A stretch of 64,000 nt of DNA from Desulfurococcus amylolyticus Z-533 (GTDB taxonomy: Archaea; Thermoproteota; Thermoprotei_A; Sulfolobales; Desulfurococcaceae). Under the pieces are notes generated by a model. The model was given only the letters and a program-made list of their open reading frames with translations. It was not told the DNA's origin and searched no databases. Location: assembly GCF_000513855.1 (NCBI RefSeq), contig NZ_KI911318.1:572484-636483 (forward strand), given 5' to 3'. A program made the translations under genes and the position numbers. This document shows positions 62,041 through 64,000 of this stretch, piece after piece; position 1 is the first letter of the stretch; every line of letters starts with the position of its first letter.

Positions 62041-62972
62041 TCCAGGTACCTCCTTACCTCCATCGCTATTCTCTCAAGGGGCTTTACAAGAGGTGGAAAG
62101 CCTCCGTAGACCTCCCTGATGACTATCGGTATCGCCTGCGGAGCAAATAATCCTTTCTCGGTTGCTATGCCGTCCACATACTCGGCTGGAGTTACATCGT
62201 AGAGGGGCGCGAAGGCTCTATAGTTCTCTGGGAGGGTTCTCCTAGTGTTCTCATCCATTAGGAGACGCCAGTCTCCCTCAGGCAACTTAATTAACTCCCC
62301 GTATATGGTCTCAATACTAAACTTCAATGTAGGTGCTACAACGAATACCCTTACCCTGGCTTCATGTGCGTCCAGGGCGATAACGCTTGTCCCAATCTTA
62401 CTCACTACAGCGCCGTTTACAGCAACTGCTTCAGCCCCCAACACCGCCTTATCAATGTTCTTCATGAAGAAGCGGGCAGCTGAGTCAACGATCAAGTAGA
62501 CCTCGAAGCCCAGTTTCTCCAGGTACTCAGCCATTAACAATCCCTCGAGGCCCGGCCTGGACTCAGTAACATATACCTTTACCTTGACCTTGCTATCGCT
62601 TAGGGTCTTGAAGAGTCTTCGAATAGCTAGGCTATTACTATTAGTGATCAACGCATCCCCCTCAACGACTCTTTTAGCCGCCACCTCAGCCGCTCTCATG
62701 ATGCTCTCCTCGTACCTGGCGGCAATACCATCAATGTAGTCCCGGATCCCGTTAATCCCGTTCTCCAGGAAGTACTCACCGATCATCCTTAAAGCATTGA
62801 TGGACGCCATCGAGCTAGGCCTCTCATTGATTATATCCTCATAGATCCTTGTAAAGGTTCTTGCAAACGACTTCACATCACTACTCGACTCCTTTAAAGC
62901 CGAGGCTATTTGAAATAATAGCTCGGATCCAGTTGCCCTCCGGGTAAACCCATGTCTTTCAAGCTCAGACAT
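62037..62972 (-). CDS. aIF2B-family paralogue lacking the isomerase residues
   Basis: A 311-residue protein of the same fold as its neighbour. Where the isomerase has THCHSS it has TNSNSL, and where it has GADTI it has GAEAV, so the catalytic Cys and Asp are replaced. It probably is a regulatory or eIF2B-like protein, or acts on another substrate, perhaps forming a heteromer with the downstream isomerase, to which it is translationally coupled. The C-terminus keeps YDVTPAEYVDGIATEKG. Confidence 0.85.
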   Translation of the reverse strand: MSELERHGFTRRATGSELLFQIASALKESSSDVKSFARTFTRIYEDIINERPSSMASINALRMIGEYFLENGINGIRDYIDGIAARYEESIMRAAEVAAKRVVEGDALITNSNSLAIRRLFKTLSDSKVKVKVYVTESRPGLEGLLMAEYLEKLGFEVYLIVDSAARFFMKNIDKAVLGAEAVAVNGAVVSKIGTSVIALDAHEARVRVFVVAPTLKFSIETIYGELIKLPEGDWRLLMDENTRRTLPENYRAFAPLYDVTPAEYVDGIATEKGLFAPQAIPIVIREVYGGFPPLVKPLERIAMEVRRYLE

Positions 62973-62999
62973 TACCCAGCACCTTTTAGAGAAGACTAG

Positions 63000-63869
63000 T
63001 TATTGATAGGAGGTAATAAACTCTACCAGGAGATCAATAAAGTCATTGAATTCACTGGTATTAGAGTAAGGTATATCCATGGTTTTCAATGGTTCCCCTA
63101 GAACCTCCACAATACCGCCTACGTCCACCAGCCATGGTGGCCTCCCCATCGAGAAGGCCTCAACCCCCTGCCTGTAACGGGTGCCCCTGTATATCAATAG
63201 CCTTGTAGGGGCTGTTACAAGAACTAGGTCGCTATCGAGTGAGGCCTCTATTGGTGTAGCCGCATTATTATAGCTCTCGGTGACAACTACATCATACTCG
63301 CTGAGGAGCCCATATATATTGTTCAACCAGTTGAGTGCCTCCCTATTACTGAATAGCTTCATGATCAAGCCTGGCTCAGCATCATGAAACACCACGTTAC
63401 CCCTGGCTGAGAACCTCTCGATCAACCCTTCAAGAACGGTTAATGCAACCTTATTCAACCTCCTAGCATTCTCTCTTACAATGAAGTACTCATCGACGCC
63501 TTCTAGTGGACGGCTGATCCTCATTAAAACGGTTTGAGAAGCCACGTCGGCGAGGATGCCCAGGTAGAGCCTTATTGATTTAATATACTTTAATGGATCA
63601 GGCGGCATAGTGAGTAGGTCCACAGGATTCACCAAGCGCACCCTGTCTAGTAACCCTAGCTCCCTGGCAGCAGTGTAAGCGTCGTGGCCTACTAGTATAC
63701 CTGCTTCAAGAGAGTGCTTCACGGTCTCGGCTTGATACCACCCACTATGCCCTGCAATCGGCTTGAAGTAGAATACCCTCAGACTCTTAGAGAGTGCCTT
63801 AGAGAGGTTGAGTGCTATAACCGTCTTGCCGGAGTCATGTGGGAGTAGCCCGGTTATCAGTAGCCTCAT
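63000..63869 (-). CDS. Predicted P-loop NTPase, dethiobiotin-synthetase-like fold
   Basis: A 289-residue NTPase. The P-loop is ITGLLPHDSGKTVIALNLS at the N-terminus; VVVTESYNNAATPI and LVLVTAPTRLL match the switch and later strands of the SIMIBI class. An archaeal group of unknown function (COG4028 type, from memory). ATG 63869 follows GGTG by 5 bases. Divergent from the gene at the right edge with a shared TATA element. Confidence 0.75.
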   Translation of the reverse strand: MRLLITGLLPHDSGKTVIALNLSKALSKSLRVFYFKPIAGHSGWYQAETVKHSLEAGILVGHDAYTAARELGLLDRVRLVNPVDLLTMPPDPLKYIKSIRLYLGILADVASQTVLMRISRPLEGVDEYFIVRENARRLNKVALTVLEGLIERFSARGNVVFHDAEPGLIMKLFSNREALNWLNNIYGLLSEYDVVVTESYNNAATPIEASLDSDLVLVTAPTRLLIYRGTRYRQGVEAFSMGRPPWLVDVGGIVEVLGEPLKTMDIPYSNTSEFNDFIDLLVEFITSYQ

Positions 63870-63885
63870 TGTTTCACCAAGAATG

Positions 63886-63892
63886 TTTATAA
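63886..63892. promoter_or_regulatory. Shared divergent TATA element
   Basis: TTTATAA lies about 20 bases before ATG 63869 on the minus strand and about 45 before ATG 63933 on the plus strand. On the minus strand the distance suggests that transcription begins at or near the start codon region, unless an upstream element is used. Confidence 0.4.
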
Positions 63893-63932
63893 CCCAGACG
63901 CCTTATACATTGTTGAATCATGGTGTATGATA

Positions 63933-64000
63933 ATGGGTATCAGGGCTTTATTCTCAATTATACTGCTAACCCTGGTTTTACTGGAGTCTACAAGTATACT
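63933..64000 (+). CDS. Start of an exported protein, cut by right edge
   Basis: ATG 63933 lies 7 bases after GGTG. The first 22 codons give MGIRALFSIILLTLVLLEST, a good signal-peptide beginning. The alternative frame from ATG 63920 lacks this character. The rest of the gene is outside the window, so the product is unknown. Confidence 0.6.
   Translation, partial: MGIRALFSIILLTLVLLESTSI

Overview
The window looks like chromosomal DNA of a hyperthermophilic crenarchaeon (Thermoproteota), most probably a fermentative member of the Desulfurococcales close to Desulfurococcus. This is inferred from protein types, not from a search. It carries a TATA-binding protein, archaeal ATP-dependent DNA ligase, FAU-1, aIF2B-type proteins, DUF2070 and DUF2139 families, type IV pilins with archaeal signal peptides, and a tRNA without encoded CCA. 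Many genes start at GTG or TTG behind GGTG/GGAGG motifs, and several appear leaderless, with a TATA box about 25 nt before the start codon.

Left part (1-13.5 kb). A secreted beta-helix (NosD-like) protein is cut by the left edge. A shortened tnpB follows, then a five-gene peptide-type ABC importer on the minus strand (oppA-B-C-D-F order). Its binding protein has its two halves in swapped order, as in a circular permutation; this is the most unusual gene in the window. A membrane-anchored transglutaminase-like protein is divergent from it. Next come two small unknown proteins, a GtrA-type protein, a [4Fe-4S] uracil-DNA glycosylase and a Lon-like (S16) membrane protease.

Core block (13.6-20.3 kb). 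This holds DNA ligase, a GPN-loop GTPase, two membrane proteins (one DUF2070), TBP, a CDF metal exporter and a candidate C/D box sRNA. From 20 to 35.7 kb come a surface-anchored GH13 amylase, a rhomboid protease, a nitroreductase divergent from a complete ECF vitamin importer (S, fused A-A, T), two pilin-like genes, a PhoU/TrkA-C protein divergent from an MgtE-type transporter, a frameshifted cysteine-synthase-like gene, and a galactose block (epimerase divergent from galK-galT).

Right part (35.7-64 kb). This holds an ABC-2 exporter, a CMD/AhpD-like protein, a GH1 beta-glycosidase, CBS and TrmO proteins, a broken MFS gene, an FAD disulfide-type oxidoreductase, UPF0282, a MoxR-DUF58 operon, DUF2139, a stomatin/NfeD pair, EamA and MFS carriers, an overlapping trio of unknown protein, degenerate RCK-like protein and MscS channel, tRNA-Leu(CAG), FAU-1, seryl-tRNA synthetase, a DUF59 protein, two aIF2B-family paralogues (one with the ribose-1,5-bisphosphate isomerase residues), a P-loop NTPase, and the start of an exported protein at the right edge.

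The amylase, beta-glycosidase, galactose genes and opp importer together suggest a heterotroph using saccharides and peptides. Remnants of IS605-type TnpB genes and their conserved right ends lie at five places (about 0.9, 22.4, 41.7, 48.6 and 57.1 kb). No tnpA was seen, so these elements look decayed.
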